64,000 nt of DNA from Micropruina sonneratiae (GTDB lineage Bacteria > Actinomycetota > Actinomycetes > Propionibacteriales > Propionibacteriaceae), in NCBI RefSeq assembly GCF_025972045.1, contig NZ_JAPDHX010000002.1, positions 558,001-622,000 of the forward strand. The letters are read 5' to 3'. Shown here one piece after another: positions 23,237-33,250 of this stretch; the first letter of the stretch is position 1; each line of letters begins with the position of its first letter. The notes below the pieces were generated by a model. It did no database searches. It saw only the letters and a program-made list of their open reading frames with translations, and was not told where the DNA came from. Made by a program: the position numbers and the translations under genes.

Positions 23237-23292
23237 CTCGCCCAACTACCGAGCGCTCGCCAACCTTCGCGAGCGCTCGGTAGTTGGGCGAG
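23237..23292. repeat. 24-bp perfect inverted repeat between tpx and the EamA gene
   Basis: The arm at 23237-23260 (starting CTCGCCCAACTACCGAG) is exactly complementary to 23269-23292, with an 8-base loop CAACCTTC. It contains the smaller palindrome GAGCGCTC in each arm. It starts 30 bp after the tpx stop. No T-run follows, so it is a stable 3' hairpin or a mobile palindromic repeat rather than a classical terminator. Confidence 0.75.
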
Positions 23293-23379
23293 CCTGAAGG
23301 GACGCCGGGGCGGCACTGCGACGTATCAGCACCGTGGTAGCGGGCTGCGCACCGGCCCGCACCCCGTACTCTGACCGCC

Positions 23380-24333
23380 GTGCCCGTCCCCGTCGCCTCG
23401 TCGTCGACCGCGACGTCGGGCGCTCCGCTGCTGATGGTGGCGGCCGCCGTGCTCTTCGGGACGACGGGAACGGCGCAGGCGCTGGGCCCGGCGGGCATGG
23501 ACCCGCTCAGCGTGGGCGCGGTCCGCCAGGCCAGCGGCGGGCTGATCCTGGCCGCCGTCGGCCTGATCGTCTGGTGGCGCCGCGAGGGCGTCCGGACGCC
23601 ACGCCTCACCCCGAAGCTCGGCTGGGTGGTGCTGGGCGGGGCAGCGATCATGTCCTTCCAGGCGACGTTCTTCGCCGGCACCCTCGCCAACGGGGTTGCG
23701 GTCGGCACCGTGACAGCGCTGGGCTCCAGCCCGCTGTTCGCGGGCTTGTTCGAGTGGCTGAGCGGAAGCCGGCCCACGGGACGCTGGCTGGCGGCCACCG
23801 CGGTGGCGGTCGTGGGTCTGGTCCTGCTGTCCGGCGCGATCGGTGCCGCCCGGAGTCTCGACCCCGTCGGCCTGGCGTTGTCAATGGCCGCCGGCGCCTC
23901 CTACGCCGCCTACGCGGTGTGCGCCGCCACCCTGTTGCGCCGAGGCGTCCGGCCGGTGATCTCGACGGCGTCCATCCTCGGCGTGAGCGGGCTGATCGCC
24001 GCGGCCATCCTGCCGTCCACCGACCTCGGCTGGCTGGCCGAACCCCGCGGCGTGGCGATGGCGGCCTGGCTGGGACCGGTCACGGTGGTCGCCGCATATC
24101 TGTTGATGGGGACGGCACTGAGGACGCTGACCGCGGCATCGGCGGTCACCCTCGGCCTGGCCGAACCGATCACCGCGGCCGGCCTGGGCGTGATCGTCCT
24201 GGGCGAAACCCTCAGTGGCGGGCAGTGGCTGGGGCTGGCCACGGTGCTCGTCGGCGTCCTCATCGCCGGGACGGGCGGGCGCCGGACGCCCTCGGCTCCC
24301 CCACCGCCCCCCGCCCGGCCAACGCTCGCCTGA
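23380..24333 (+). CDS. EamA-family (DMT superfamily) transporter
   Basis: A 317-aa inner-membrane protein with ten hydrophobic segments arranged as two EamA repeats (about 15-140 and 160-305). The second repeat ends with LAEPITAAGLGVIVLGETLSGGQWLG, a strongly conserved DMT block; the first begins LLMVAAAVLFGTTGTAQAL. Members export amino acids, metabolites or drugs and the substrate is not predictable. The start is a GTG at 23380. It converges with ilvE, with 65 bp between the ends. Confidence 0.87.
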   Translation: MPVPVASSSTATSGAPLLMVAAAVLFGTTGTAQALGPAGMDPLSVGAVRQASGGLILAAVGLIVWWRREGVRTPRLTPKLGWVVLGGAAIMSFQATFFAGTLANGVAVGTVTALGSSPLFAGLFEWLSGSRPTGRWLAATAVAVVGLVLLSGAIGAARSLDPVGLALSMAAGASYAAYAVCAATLLRRGVRPVISTASILGVSGLIAAAILPSTDLGWLAEPRGVAMAAWLGPVTVVAAYLLMGTALRTLTAASAVTLGLAEPITAAGLGVIVLGETLSGGQWLGLATVLVGVLIAGTGGRRTPSAPPPPPARPTLA

Positions 24334-24398
24334 CCATGTGGGCGAGCCTCAGGGCAGACCGGAAGGCCACCGGGCGGCGACGGCGGGCGGGTGTGGCG

Positions 24399-25487
24399 TC
24401 ACACCACCCGACGCAGCCAGCCGTGGGTGTCCTCGGCGCGGCCGTACTGGATGTCGAGAACGGCCGACCGCAGCTGCATGGTCCGCTCCCCTGGTTCGCT
24501 GCCGACGACGTGGTTCCCGTCCTTCGACCGGAACTCCGCCACCGGGGTGAGGACGGCGGCCGTCCCGCAGGCGAACGCCTCGACGATGTCTCCGGAGTCG
24601 ACCCGGTCGAAGATCTCGGCCAGGGTGATCGTCCGGGCCACCGGACGCAGGCCGAGGTCGGCGGCCACCGTCAGGATCGAGTCGCGGGTGACGCCCTCCA
24701 GGATCGTGCCGGTCAGGGCCGGGGTGATCAGTTCCCCGTCGGCGGTGATCACCCCGATGTTCATGCCGCCGAGCTCCTCGGTGTTCACCCCACTGCCCGC
24801 ATCGGCGAACAACACCTGCGAGCAGCCGTTGTCGGCCGCCTCCTGCTGCGCGAGCAGCGACGAGGCGTAGTTGCCGCCGCACTTCGCGGCCCCGGTGCCA
24901 CCCTTGCCCGCGCGGCTGTACTCGTCGGTGTACCAGATGTTGACCGGCTTCACTCCGCCGGCGAAGTAGGGGCCGACCGGGGAGGCGATCACGGCGTAGC
25001 TGACCCGATGCGCGGCCCGGACGCCGAGGAAGGCCTCGTTGCCGAACATGAACGGGCGCAGGTACAGGCTCGCCTCGCCGCCCCCGGCGTCCGGCACCCA
25101 CGCGGCGTCCACCCTGACCAGTTGTTCCAGAGAGGTGAGGAAGTCCTGCACGGGCAGCGCGGGCAGCGCCAGCCGGCGTGCCGAGGCGATCATCCGTTGG
25201 GCGTTACGCTCGGGCCGGAACAACCAGATCGAGCCGTCGGCGTGCCGATACGCCTTCAGTCCCTCGAACACCTCTTGGGCGTAGTGCAGCACCGCGCTGG
25301 CCGGGTCGAGCTCGAAGGGCCGGTACGGGACCACCGCGTCGCCACTCCACCCCTCGCCGATGCACCAGGTCGCCACCGCCATGTGATCGGTGAAGTGGAC
25401 GCCGAAGCCGGGGTCGGCGTGGATCGTGGCGATCGTGTCGGGCGTGGACGGGGTGCTCGTGGGCGTCAGCGGGAAGGTCAGCGGCAT
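24399..25487 (-). CDS. ilvE: Branched-chain amino-acid aminotransferase
   Basis: A 362-aa class IV PLP enzyme that makes the last transamination step of valine, leucine and isoleucine. Features are the YAQEVFEGLKAYRH start of the fold, the PLP-lysine region in GTGAAKCGGNYASSL, EELGGMNI in the middle, and the TRDSILTVAADLG and EAFACGTAAVLTPV blocks. Length matches the long actinobacterial IlvE. The ATG at 25487 is chosen by N-terminal similarity; the frame continues to 25544. It is divergent from leuB with 92 bp between starts, so both may share control. Confidence 0.93.
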   Translation of the reverse strand: MPLTFPLTPTSTPSTPDTIATIHADPGFGVHFTDHMAVATWCIGEGWSGDAVVPYRPFELDPASAVLHYAQEVFEGLKAYRHADGSIWLFRPERNAQRMIASARRLALPALPVQDFLTSLEQLVRVDAAWVPDAGGGEASLYLRPFMFGNEAFLGVRAAHRVSYAVIASPVGPYFAGGVKPVNIWYTDEYSRAGKGGTGAAKCGGNYASSLLAQQEAADNGCSQVLFADAGSGVNTEELGGMNIGVITADGELITPALTGTILEGVTRDSILTVAADLGLRPVARTITLAEIFDRVDSGDIVEAFACGTAAVLTPVAEFRSKDGNHVVGSEPGERTMQLRSAVLDIQYGRAEDTHGWLRRVV

Positions 25488-25579
25488 GGGCAGGACAATA
25501 CTCGTGTGCCTGGGGCCCGCCACGCGAAGGATTATGAGACTCACGGTTCGCGTGCTGGACGGCTGCCTAGGGTGACGGG

Positions 25580-26629
25580 GTGGCTCAGAACATCGCTGTC
25601 ATCCCCGGAGACGGGATCGGTCCCGAGGTCGTCACCGAAGGCCTGAAGGTGCTCACCGCAACCGTCGGCGCCGACGCCTTCGACTTCACCCACTACGACC
25701 TGGGCGCCGAGCGCTGGCAGCGCACCGGCGAGGTGCTCCCGGACTCGGTGCTGGACGAGCTGGCCCGGGCCGACGCGTTGATCCTCGGCGCGGTGGGCGC
25801 GGCGCCCGGCTCGACGGCGATCCCGTCCGGCCTGCTGGAGCGCGGCCTACTGCTCAAGCTGCGGTTCGCCTTCGACCACTACGTGAACCTGCGACCCTCC
25901 AAGCTCTACCCCGGCGTCGTCACCCCCCTGTCGGACGCCGTGGTCGCCCGCGGCCCGATCGACTTCGTCGTCGTGCGCGAAGGCACCGAGGGCCTGTACT
26001 GCGGCGTCGGCGGCTCGATGCAGACCGGCACCGAGTTCGAGGTCGCCAACGAGGTCAGCGTGAACACCGCCCGCGGTGTCGAGCGGGTCGTCACCGACGC
26101 CTTCGAGCGGGCCATGCGGCGCCGCAGGAAGGTCACCCTGGTGCACAAGCACAACGTGCTGGTGAACGCCGGCGGGCTGTGGAACCGGATCTTCACCGCG
26201 GTCGCCGCCCGATATCCCGAGGTGACAACCGACTACCTGCACGTCGACGCCACCATGATCATGCTGGTTCAGGATCCGCAGCGCTTCGATGTGATCGTCA
26301 CCGACAACCTGTTCGGCGACATCGTCACCGACCTGGCCGCGGCAGTCACCGGCGGCATCGGGTTGGCCGCCTCGGCCAACATCAACCCGTCGGGGGCGTT
26401 CCCGTCCATGTTCGAACCCGTCCACGGCTCGGCCCCGGACATCGCCGGGCAGGGCATCGCCGATCCGACCGCCACGATCAGTTCCATGGCCCTGCTGCTG
26501 GCCCATCTGGGACGCCACGAGGACGCCGCACGGATCGACGCCGCGGTGGACGCCGACGTGGCCGAGCGCGGTGGCGCGAAGCGCTCCACCACCGAGGTCG
26601 GCGACGCGATCGTCGCCCGGCTCGGCTGA
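25580..26629 (+). CDS. leuB: 3-isopropylmalate dehydrogenase
   Basis: A 349-aa NAD-dependent beta-decarboxylating dehydrogenase of leucine synthesis. It begins [14 protein letters not shown] and has [27 protein letters not shown] and [13 protein letters not shown], the substrate and metal-binding blocks of the family. The short actinobacterial LeuB type fits. The start is a GTG at 25580 without an obvious ribosome-binding site. It is followed by dispersed palindromic repeats. Confidence 0.93.
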   Translation: MAQNIAVIPGDGIGPEVVTEGLKVLTATVGADAFDFTHYDLGAERWQRTGEVLPDSVLDELARADALILGAVGAAPGSTAIPSGLLERGLLLKLRFAFDHYVNLRPSKLYPGVVTPLSDAVVARGPIDFVVVREGTEGLYCGVGGSMQTGTEFEVANEVSVNTARGVERVVTDAFERAMRRRRKVTLVHKHNVLVNAGGLWNRIFTAVAARYPEVTTDYLHVDATMIMLVQDPQRFDVIVTDNLFGDIVTDLAAAVTGGIGLAASANINPSGAFPSMFEPVHGSAPDIAGQGIADPTATISSMALLLAHLGRHEDAARIDAAVDADVAERGGAKRSTTEVGDAIVARLG

Positions 26630-26650
26630 GAGCCTGCCCGCCTGAGTTGA

Positions 26651-26762
26651 GATTCCGGCGTCCGCCGGATGACGGGAAGCGCCGGGTCTCCCACGTCATC
26701 CCGGGCTTGCCCCGGGATCCGGGCTGGGGTCTCCCCGCTCGACCGGCGATTCGCCGGATGAC
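26651..26762. repeat. Dispersed GTCATCCCGG-type palindromes, cluster 1
   Basis: Three short hairpins in a row: CCGGCGTCCGCCGG with flanking GATT/GATGACG (26651-26674), CGTCATCCCGGG with CCCGGGATCC (26694-26720) and CCGGCGATTCGCCGG (26743-26757). They lie between the convergent ends of leuB and the P-type ATPase gene. Related units occur near 38117, 49485 and 59766. Confidence 0.6.
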
Positions 26763-26768
26763 CGACGC

Positions 26769-29168
26769 TCAGGCGTCCGCGCCGCGCGGCGTCCAGAAGA
26801 CGCGGGGTTCTGCGAACAGCGCACCGCGCGCCCACCAGACCAACTCGATCAGCGCCGCCCCGGCCAGGCCGGCGAACAGTCCGGTGGACATCGCCGCGGC
26901 GTTGCCGACGTCGAGCAGGAACAGCGACTGGGTGAACGGCCAGCTGAAGATCAACAGGTAGGCCAGCGCCGAGGCCAGCACCAGCGCCACCTTCCACCAC
27001 CGGTACGGACGGGCCACGACGGCCAGCACCCAGGTGGCGGCCACGATCATGCAGGCCAGGGTTGCCGTGCTCGCCTGCCGCATCGCCACCTCCCCGGCGC
27101 CCGAGGGCGGCATCACCAGCAGGTAGGTGACGAAGGTCAACACTCCGACGATCACGCCGGCCGGCACGCCCAGGCGCAGCACCCGCTGCACGAAGCCGGG
27201 TCGCGCCCGCTCGCTGTTCGGGGCCAACGACAACAGGAACGCGGGTATCCCGATGGTGAACCAGCCGGTGATCGTGATGTGGATCGGCAGGAACGGGAAG
27301 GGCACCCGCCACAGCACGACCAGCAGGGCCAGCAGCGCCGAATAGATGGTCTTGGTGAGGAAGAGGTTGGCGACCCGCTCGATGTTGCCGATCACCCGGC
27401 GCCCCTCGGCCACCACGTGCGGCAGGGTGGCGAAGCGGTCGTCGAGCAGCACGATCTTGGCGACCGCCCGGGTGGCCGACGCCCCCGACCCCATCGCCAC
27501 CCCCAGATCGGCGTCCTTGAGGGCCAGCACGTCGTTCACGCCGTCGCCGGTCATGGCCACGACGTGACCGCGGGACTGCAGGGCGGCGACCATCGCCCGC
27601 TTCTGATGCGGCGTGACCCGTCCGAACACGTCGGTGTCGTTCACTGCGCTCGCGAACCCCTCGGGGTCCTCCGGCAGGGTGCGAGCATCGACCGCCGTGC
27701 CGGACACCACCCCCAGCGAGCGGGTCACGGCGCCCACCGACGCGGCGTTGTCACCGGAGATCACCTTCAGCCCGACGCCCTGGCCGGTGAAGTACGCCAG
27801 GGTCTCGGCGGCGTCCGGCCTGATCAGCTGGTTGAGCACGATCAACGCCTGGGCGGTGACCGCGCCGGGGGCGTCGGGGTCGTCGACCGGGTGCTGCGCC
27901 GTCCCGACCAGCAGCACCCGCAGGCCCGAGGACGCGATCCGCTCCGCCTCGGACGCCACGGACTCGCCCTGCTCGGCCAGCACGTCCGGGGCCCCGATCA
28001 CCCAGCTGACCGGTGCGCCGTCCGGGCCGACGAAGGTGCTGCCCGACCACTTCTTGGCCGACGTGAACGGCGCCTTGGCGAGCACCGGCCACGCCGGATC
28101 GGGGGCGCCCACCGCCTCGGCGATGGCCCGCATCGACGCATTGGGTCGGGGATCGCTGGCCGCCAACTGGCGCAACGCGGTCCGCACCGCGTCCTCGTCC
28201 GCCCCCGCGGCCGGCCGCAACTCGCCGAACGTCATGCCGTTCTCGGTGAGGGTGCCGGTCTTGTCGGCGCAGACCACATCGACCCGGGCCAGGCCCTCGA
28301 TGGCCGGCAGCTCCTGGACCAGGCAGTTGCGCCTTCCCAGCCGGATGACGCCCAGCGCGAACGCCACGGCGGTGAGCAGCACCAGCCCCTCGGGCACCAT
28401 CGGCACCAACGCCCCGGCCATCGCCAGGATGGCCCGGCGCCAGTCCTCGCCGGCGTGGCTGAGTTGCACCCAGACCGTCGCCAGGCCGACCGGCACCAGC
28501 ACCCAGGTGATCACCCGCAGAATACTGTTGATGCCCTTGGTGAGTTCGGACCTGACCAGGCTGAAACGGGCCGCCTCGGCGGTCAGCTGCGCGGCGTAGG
28601 ACGCGCCCCCGACCTTGGTCGCCCGGAAGCAGCCGCTGCCGGAGACCACGAAGCTGCCCGACATCACCTCGTCGCCGGCCTGCTTCGGCTCGGGATCGGC
28701 CTCGCCGGTCAGCAGCGACTCGTCGACCTCCAGGTAGTCGGCCTCGATCAGCTCGCCGTCGACCACGACCTGATCGCCGGGGCCGACCTCGACCAGGTCG
28801 TCGAGCACGATCTCCTCCCGGCCGTACTCGCGGGCGACGCCGTCGCGGCGGATCCGGGGCCGGGCCTCGCCGACCACGGCCAGGCTGTCGAGGGTGCGCT
28901 TGGCGCGCAGCTCCTGGACGATGCCGATCACGGAGTTGGCGATGATCAGCAGGCCGAAGGCGCCGTTGATCCACGAGCCGGTGCTCAGCACGAGCACCAG
29001 CAGGACGGCCAGGATCGCGTTGATGCGGGTGAACACGTTGGCGCGGACGATCTCGGCGGTGCTGCGTCCCGAGCGCGGCGGCAGGTCGTTGCGTTGGCCG
29101 CGGGCGACCCGCTCGGCCACCTGCTGAGCGGTCAGCCCGGGGTCGGCGGGCCGCGTCTGCGTGGTCAC
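26769..29168 (-). CDS. ctpE: P-type cation-transporting ATPase, CtpE-like
   Basis: A 799-aa P-type ATPase. The phosphorylation site is [14 protein letters not shown], the actuator loop is LLTGEADPE, and the hinge is [24 protein letters not shown]. The fourth membrane segment carries VPMVPEGL, the PEGL type seen in calcium-type pumps, and there is no N-terminal metal-binding domain. This combination matches mycobacterial CtpE, which is reported to take up calcium; the ion here is inferred. About ten membrane helices are visible. The GTG at 29168 ([11 protein letters not shown]) is preferred over an upstream extension to 29249 because the extra residues look non-coding. Confidence 0.88.
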   Translation of the reverse strand: MTTQTRPADPGLTAQQVAERVARGQRNDLPPRSGRSTAEIVRANVFTRINAILAVLLVLVLSTGSWINGAFGLLIIANSVIGIVQELRAKRTLDSLAVVGEARPRIRRDGVAREYGREEIVLDDLVEVGPGDQVVVDGELIEADYLEVDESLLTGEADPEPKQAGDEVMSGSFVVSGSGCFRATKVGGASYAAQLTAEAARFSLVRSELTKGINSILRVITWVLVPVGLATVWVQLSHAGEDWRRAILAMAGALVPMVPEGLVLLTAVAFALGVIRLGRRNCLVQELPAIEGLARVDVVCADKTGTLTENGMTFGELRPAAGADEDAVRTALRQLAASDPRPNASMRAIAEAVGAPDPAWPVLAKAPFTSAKKWSGSTFVGPDGAPVSWVIGAPDVLAEQGESVASEAERIASSGLRVLLVGTAQHPVDDPDAPGAVTAQALIVLNQLIRPDAAETLAYFTGQGVGLKVISGDNAASVGAVTRSLGVVSGTAVDARTLPEDPEGFASAVNDTDVFGRVTPHQKRAMVAALQSRGHVVAMTGDGVNDVLALKDADLGVAMGSGASATRAVAKIVLLDDRFATLPHVVAEGRRVIGNIERVANLFLTKTIYSALLALLVVLWRVPFPFLPIHITITGWFTIGIPAFLLSLAPNSERARPGFVQRVLRLGVPAGVIVGVLTFVTYLLVMPPSGAGEVAMRQASTATLACMIVAATWVLAVVARPYRWWKVALVLASALAYLLIFSWPFTQSLFLLDVGNAAAMSTGLFAGLAGAALIELVWWARGALFAEPRVFWTPRGADA

Positions 29169-29245
29169 GCGGCCAGCTTGCCACACCGTCCCGCGCCCTC
29201 CCCAGGCACCGCCGGCTGGAAGCGCGGCGGACGTGTCCCAAGGCG

Positions 29246-29563
29246 TCATCGGTCGGTGTCGCGGCCCCAGGTCGGCTGCTCGTACGAGACGTCCACACCG
29301 GACGCCGCCAGTAGCGTGCTGACGCGTCGCAACTCGTCCTCACTGGGCAGTTCGTCGGTGACGCGCAGGTACTCGGCCCCGACGTCCACCCGCTCGGCCG
29401 GGACGAGGCCGGCGCTGACGATCCGGTCGGCCAGCTCGGCGATCTCCTCCACGCTCAGCCGGCGGCGCAGCACGGCCAGCAGCGGCACGTAGTCCGCTTC
29501 GGGGATGCCGTGCGGATAGCCGCCCTTCAACCAGTTGACGACCCGCTCGATACGCGACAACAC
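29246..29563 (-). CDS. DUF3349 domain protein
   Basis: A 105-aa protein with the DUF3349 pattern: [25 protein letters not shown], then [14 protein letters not shown] and a short C-terminal domain. Such proteins are common in actinobacteria and their role is unknown. The GTG at 29563 is chosen because GAGGAG lies 7 bp before it. It ends 77 bp before the ATPase start and could share its transcript. Confidence 0.78.
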   Translation of the reverse strand: MLSRIERVVNWLKGGYPHGIPEADYVPLLAVLRRRLSVEEIAELADRIVSAGLVPAERVDVGAEYLRVTDELPSEDELRRVSTLLAASGVDVSYEQPTWGRDTDR

Positions 29564-29725
29564 GGGACTGCTCCTCAACCCTGCGGTGGTTCCGCCGAAC
29601 CGGTGGCCCCCGCCTGCCGGCGGGCGCCGCGGGGGGTGCGGCGGCGGTCGGTCACGTCCGTCGTGGAGCCGCGGCTGTGACGATCGTTTCGTCGCCGGTC
29701 GCCCGGCGGCGTCCGATCATTCGGC

Positions 29726-30016
29726 TCACTTCTTCGCGAACGTCGGAATGACGTTGTCAAAGGATACGTGATAGCCCAGGCCCGACGACACGATGATCGT
29801 GATCCCGGCGGCGATCACGGCGAGCACGAGCGCGAAGCACAGGTACGCGACCACGGTGAGCGCCGGGCGGCCGGGCCGGTGGTCGACCTCAGCGGCGCCG
29901 CCGCTGCCGAGCGCCAGGGCCCGGACGCCGAACGCGAACAGTGCCGGCAGGCCGGCGCCCACCAGGACGGAGATGACCACCACCTGGCCGAGCGCGTTGC
30001 CGAACAGTTGGAACAT
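29726..30016 (-). CDS. Small membrane protein downstream of the phosphate transporter
   Basis: A 96-aa protein with two hydrophobic helices (about 8-34, VVVISVLVGAGLPALFAFG, and 50-76, VVAYLCFALVLAVIAAG) and a short charged loop between. GAGGC precedes the ATG, which lies 10 bp after the pit stop codon, so the two genes are co-transcribed. Similar small membrane proteins accompany low-affinity phosphate transporters in actinobacteria; their role is not known to me. Confidence 0.72.
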   Translation of the reverse strand: MFQLFGNALGQVVVISVLVGAGLPALFAFGVRALALGSGGAAEVDHRPGRPALTVVAYLCFALVLAVIAAGITIIVSSGLGYHVSFDNVIPTFAKK

Positions 30017-30026
30017 GACGGCCTCC

Positions 30027-31259
30027 TCAGGCCTTGACCGGGACGGGGACGGGTGCCACCGATGCGCCCGGGGTGGCCTCGGGATGCCAGTCGGCGTTGA
30101 CGTTGCCGGCGTGGACGGCGGTGCGGCGCGAGTGCAGCATCATCCAGCCGGTCAGTCCGACCAGCGCGGCGAACACGATCAGGACGCCGGCGTAGCCCCC
30201 GATGCCGTTGCCGACGAAGTAGCAGGCGGCGCCGACGAGGCCGGCCGCGGGGAGGGTGATGAACCAGGCCAGCACCATCCGCAACGCGACGCCCCAGCGG
30301 ACGTCGGCACCCTTGCGGCCCAGGCCCGAGCCGAGGATCGAACCGGTCGCGACATGGGTGGTGGACAGGGCGAAGCCGAGGTGGCTGGAGGTGAGGATGA
30401 CCGCGGCCGAGGACGCCTCTGCCGCCATCCCCTGCGGGGAGGAGATCTCGACCAGGCCCTTGCCCAGGGTGCGGATGATCCGCCAGCCGCCGGTGTAGGT
30501 GCCGGCCGCGATCGCCAGCGCGCAGACCACCTTCACCCACAGCGGGACGCTGGTGGTGTCGGTCCACGTGCCGTAGGCGATCAGGGCGAGGGTGATGACG
30601 CCCATGGTCTTCTGGGCGTCGTTCGTGCCGTGCGCCAGCGAGACCAGCGACGCCGTCCCGATCTGTCCCCAGCGGAAGCCTCCTTCGGCGTAGCGGGTGG
30701 CCACACCGGCGGTGATCCGGTAGACGAGCCAGGTGCCGATGGTCGCCACCAGGGCGGCGACGACCGGCGAGGCGAAGGCGGGCAGGATGACCTTGCCGAA
30801 CACGCCGTCGAGCTTGGAGCCGTCGCCCATCCAGTTCACCCCGCCGAGCCCCAGCGCCGCCAGGGTCGAACCGATCAGGCCGCCGAACAGCGCATGGGAG
30901 GAACTCGAGGGCAGGCCCAGCAGCCAGGTCAGCAGATTCCACAGGATGCCGCCGATCAGCCCACAGAAGACGATCATCAGCAGCGCGTGGCCGTTGTTGG
31001 CGAGGAACTCGGACTTGGGGGCGCCGGATGAGTCCTGGATCCTGATCACCGCGTTGGTGACGGTCAGCGCCACTTCGACCGACAGGAACGCGCCGACGAG
31101 GTTGAGGACCGCGGACAACGCGACAGCGGCCTTGGGCTTGAGGGCACCGGTTGCGATCGAGGTCGCCATCGCGTTGCCCGTGTCGTGAAAGCCATTGGTG
31201 AAGTCGAACGCAATGGCCGTGCCGATGACCAGGATCAGCAGGAGTAACTCGAGTGTCAC
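30027..31259 (-). CDS. pit: Low-affinity inorganic phosphate transporter (Pit family)
   Basis: A 410-aa PiT permease that imports metal-phosphate with protons. Both diagnostic repeats are present: GFHDTGNAMATSIATGAL near the N terminus and SLAHGTNDAQKTMGVITLAL near residue 205. About ten membrane helices. The GTG at 31259 (VTLELLLLIL) begins just before the first helix; the open frame runs on to 31322 but reads unlike protein. Upstream lies a repeat-rich region with no obvious Pho box. Confidence 0.93.
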   Translation of the reverse strand: MTLELLLLILVIGTAIAFDFTNGFHDTGNAMATSIATGALKPKAAVALSAVLNLVGAFLSVEVALTVTNAVIRIQDSSGAPKSEFLANNGHALLMIVFCGLIGGILWNLLTWLLGLPSSSSHALFGGLIGSTLAALGLGGVNWMGDGSKLDGVFGKVILPAFASPVVAALVATIGTWLVYRITAGVATRYAEGGFRWGQIGTASLVSLAHGTNDAQKTMGVITLALIAYGTWTDTTSVPLWVKVVCALAIAAGTYTGGWRIIRTLGKGLVEISSPQGMAAEASSAAVILTSSHLGFALSTTHVATGSILGSGLGRKGADVRWGVALRMVLAWFITLPAAGLVGAACYFVGNGIGGYAGVLIVFAALVGLTGWMMLHSRRTAVHAGNVNADWHPEATPGASVAPVPVPVKA

Positions 31260-31378
31260 GCGCTCAGCGTCGAGCCCCAGGATTAACGGGCGCTGTGGAC
31301 CAGGTGAACAGAAGGTGTACAACCGCTGTGGTTCGGCAGAATTCCGGCCGCGCTCGGCGTCACTGCAGTGGGCCGCGC

Positions 31379-31583
31379 GGCCTGAAATGGGGACGGTTCC
31401 ATTTCAGGCCAAACTCAGCCGGGTGGCCGGGGCGCCCCGGCCACTGCCACGAGGGCATCGCGGTTGACGCAGGAGCTCGGCCCGGTGGCCTGAATCGAAC
31501 CGTCCCCGATTCAGGCCAATCTCAGATGGCAGATCGGGACGCCCGGGTCGTGGCCTGAAATGGAACCGTCCCCACAACGGGCC
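31379..31583. repeat. Array of REP-like palindromes between pit and ilvC
   Basis: Three related units: GGCCTGAAATGG/CCATTTCAGGCC with loop GGACGGTT (31379-31410), GGCCTGAATCG/CGATTCAGGCC with loop AACCGTCCC (31487-31517), and a degenerate third unit starting GGCCTGAAATGGAACCGTCC (31552-31583). The loops are complementary (GGACGGTT versus AACCGTCC), so units 1 and 2 are in inverted orientation. Between them is a perfect 22-bp palindrome (31423-31444, starting GTGGCCGGGGC). The 407-bp gap 31260-31666 holds no gene. Confidence 0.8.
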
Positions 31584-31592
31584 GAGATGCAG

Positions 31593-31630
31593 AACGGGCG
31601 CGCACCCCCTCGTGGGGAGTGGCGCCCGTT
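31593..31630 (-). terminator. Terminator of ilvBNC
   Basis: AACGGGCGC (31593-31601) pairs with GCGCCCGTT (31622-31630), enclosing an inner CCCC/GGGG stem around CTCGT. It lies 36 bp after the ilvC stop codon. No T-run of note follows. Confidence 0.65.
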
Positions 31631-31666
31631 CCCGTGCGTCCCGGTGGTTGCGGGACGCAGGCTCAC

Positions 31667-32713
<1,047 letters not shown>

Positions 32714-33250
32714 CTAGTTGTTGCGCACTGGCGTGCGGATCTTGTCTGACTTGGAACGGTCGGTGAGCGACTTGCTGCCCCGGCCGAGCGCGACGAGGCC
32801 GGACTGGACGAGCTCGCGCACCCCGTACGGACGCAGCATCTCGAGCAGCGCCTCGAGCTTGTCGGGCGAACCGGTGGCCTCGATCGTCAGCGACTCGTTC
32901 TGGACGTCGACGGTCTTGCCCCGGAACAGCTGGACGATCTCGATGATCTGGCTGCGGGTGGCGGGATCGGCCTTGAGCTTGATCAGCACCAGCTCGCGGC
33001 GCACCGCGTTGTCCTCGAGTTCGACGATCTTGAGCACCTCGACCAACTTGTTCAGCTGCTTGGTGATCTGCTCGAGGAACTGCTGGTTGAGGACGCCGAC
33101 CTGCAGGGTGATCCGGGACAGCTCGGGCCGCTCGGTAGGGCCGACCGCCAGGGACTCGATGTTGTAACCGCGTCGCGCGAACAGGCCGGCGATCCGGGCC
33201 AGGACGCCCGGCTTGTTCTCCACCAGCACGCTCAACGTGTGCGTGTTCAC
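32714..33250 (-). CDS. ilvN: Acetolactate synthase regulatory (small) subunit
   Basis: A 178-aa subunit that gives valine feedback control to IlvB. An N-terminal ACT domain ([37 protein letters not shown]) binds the effector; a second ACT-like C-terminal domain follows. The start is a GTG at 33250 that overlaps the ilvB stop (GTGA), so a longer frame running back to 33949 is not real. The arrangement guarantees coupled synthesis with IlvB. Confidence 0.95.
   Translation of the reverse strand: MNTHTLSVLVENKPGVLARIAGLFARRGYNIESLAVGPTERPELSRITLQVGVLNQQFLEQITKQLNKLVEVLKIVELEDNAVRRELVLIKLKADPATRSQIIEIVQLFRGKTVDVQNESLTIEATGSPDKLEALLEMLRPYGVRELVQSGLVALGRGSKSLTDRSKSDKIRTPVRNN

Noticed and set aside
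29575-29725. A gene between the DUF3349 gene and the small membrane protein gene.
   Set aside because: Frames are short, without start signals or recognisable sequence.
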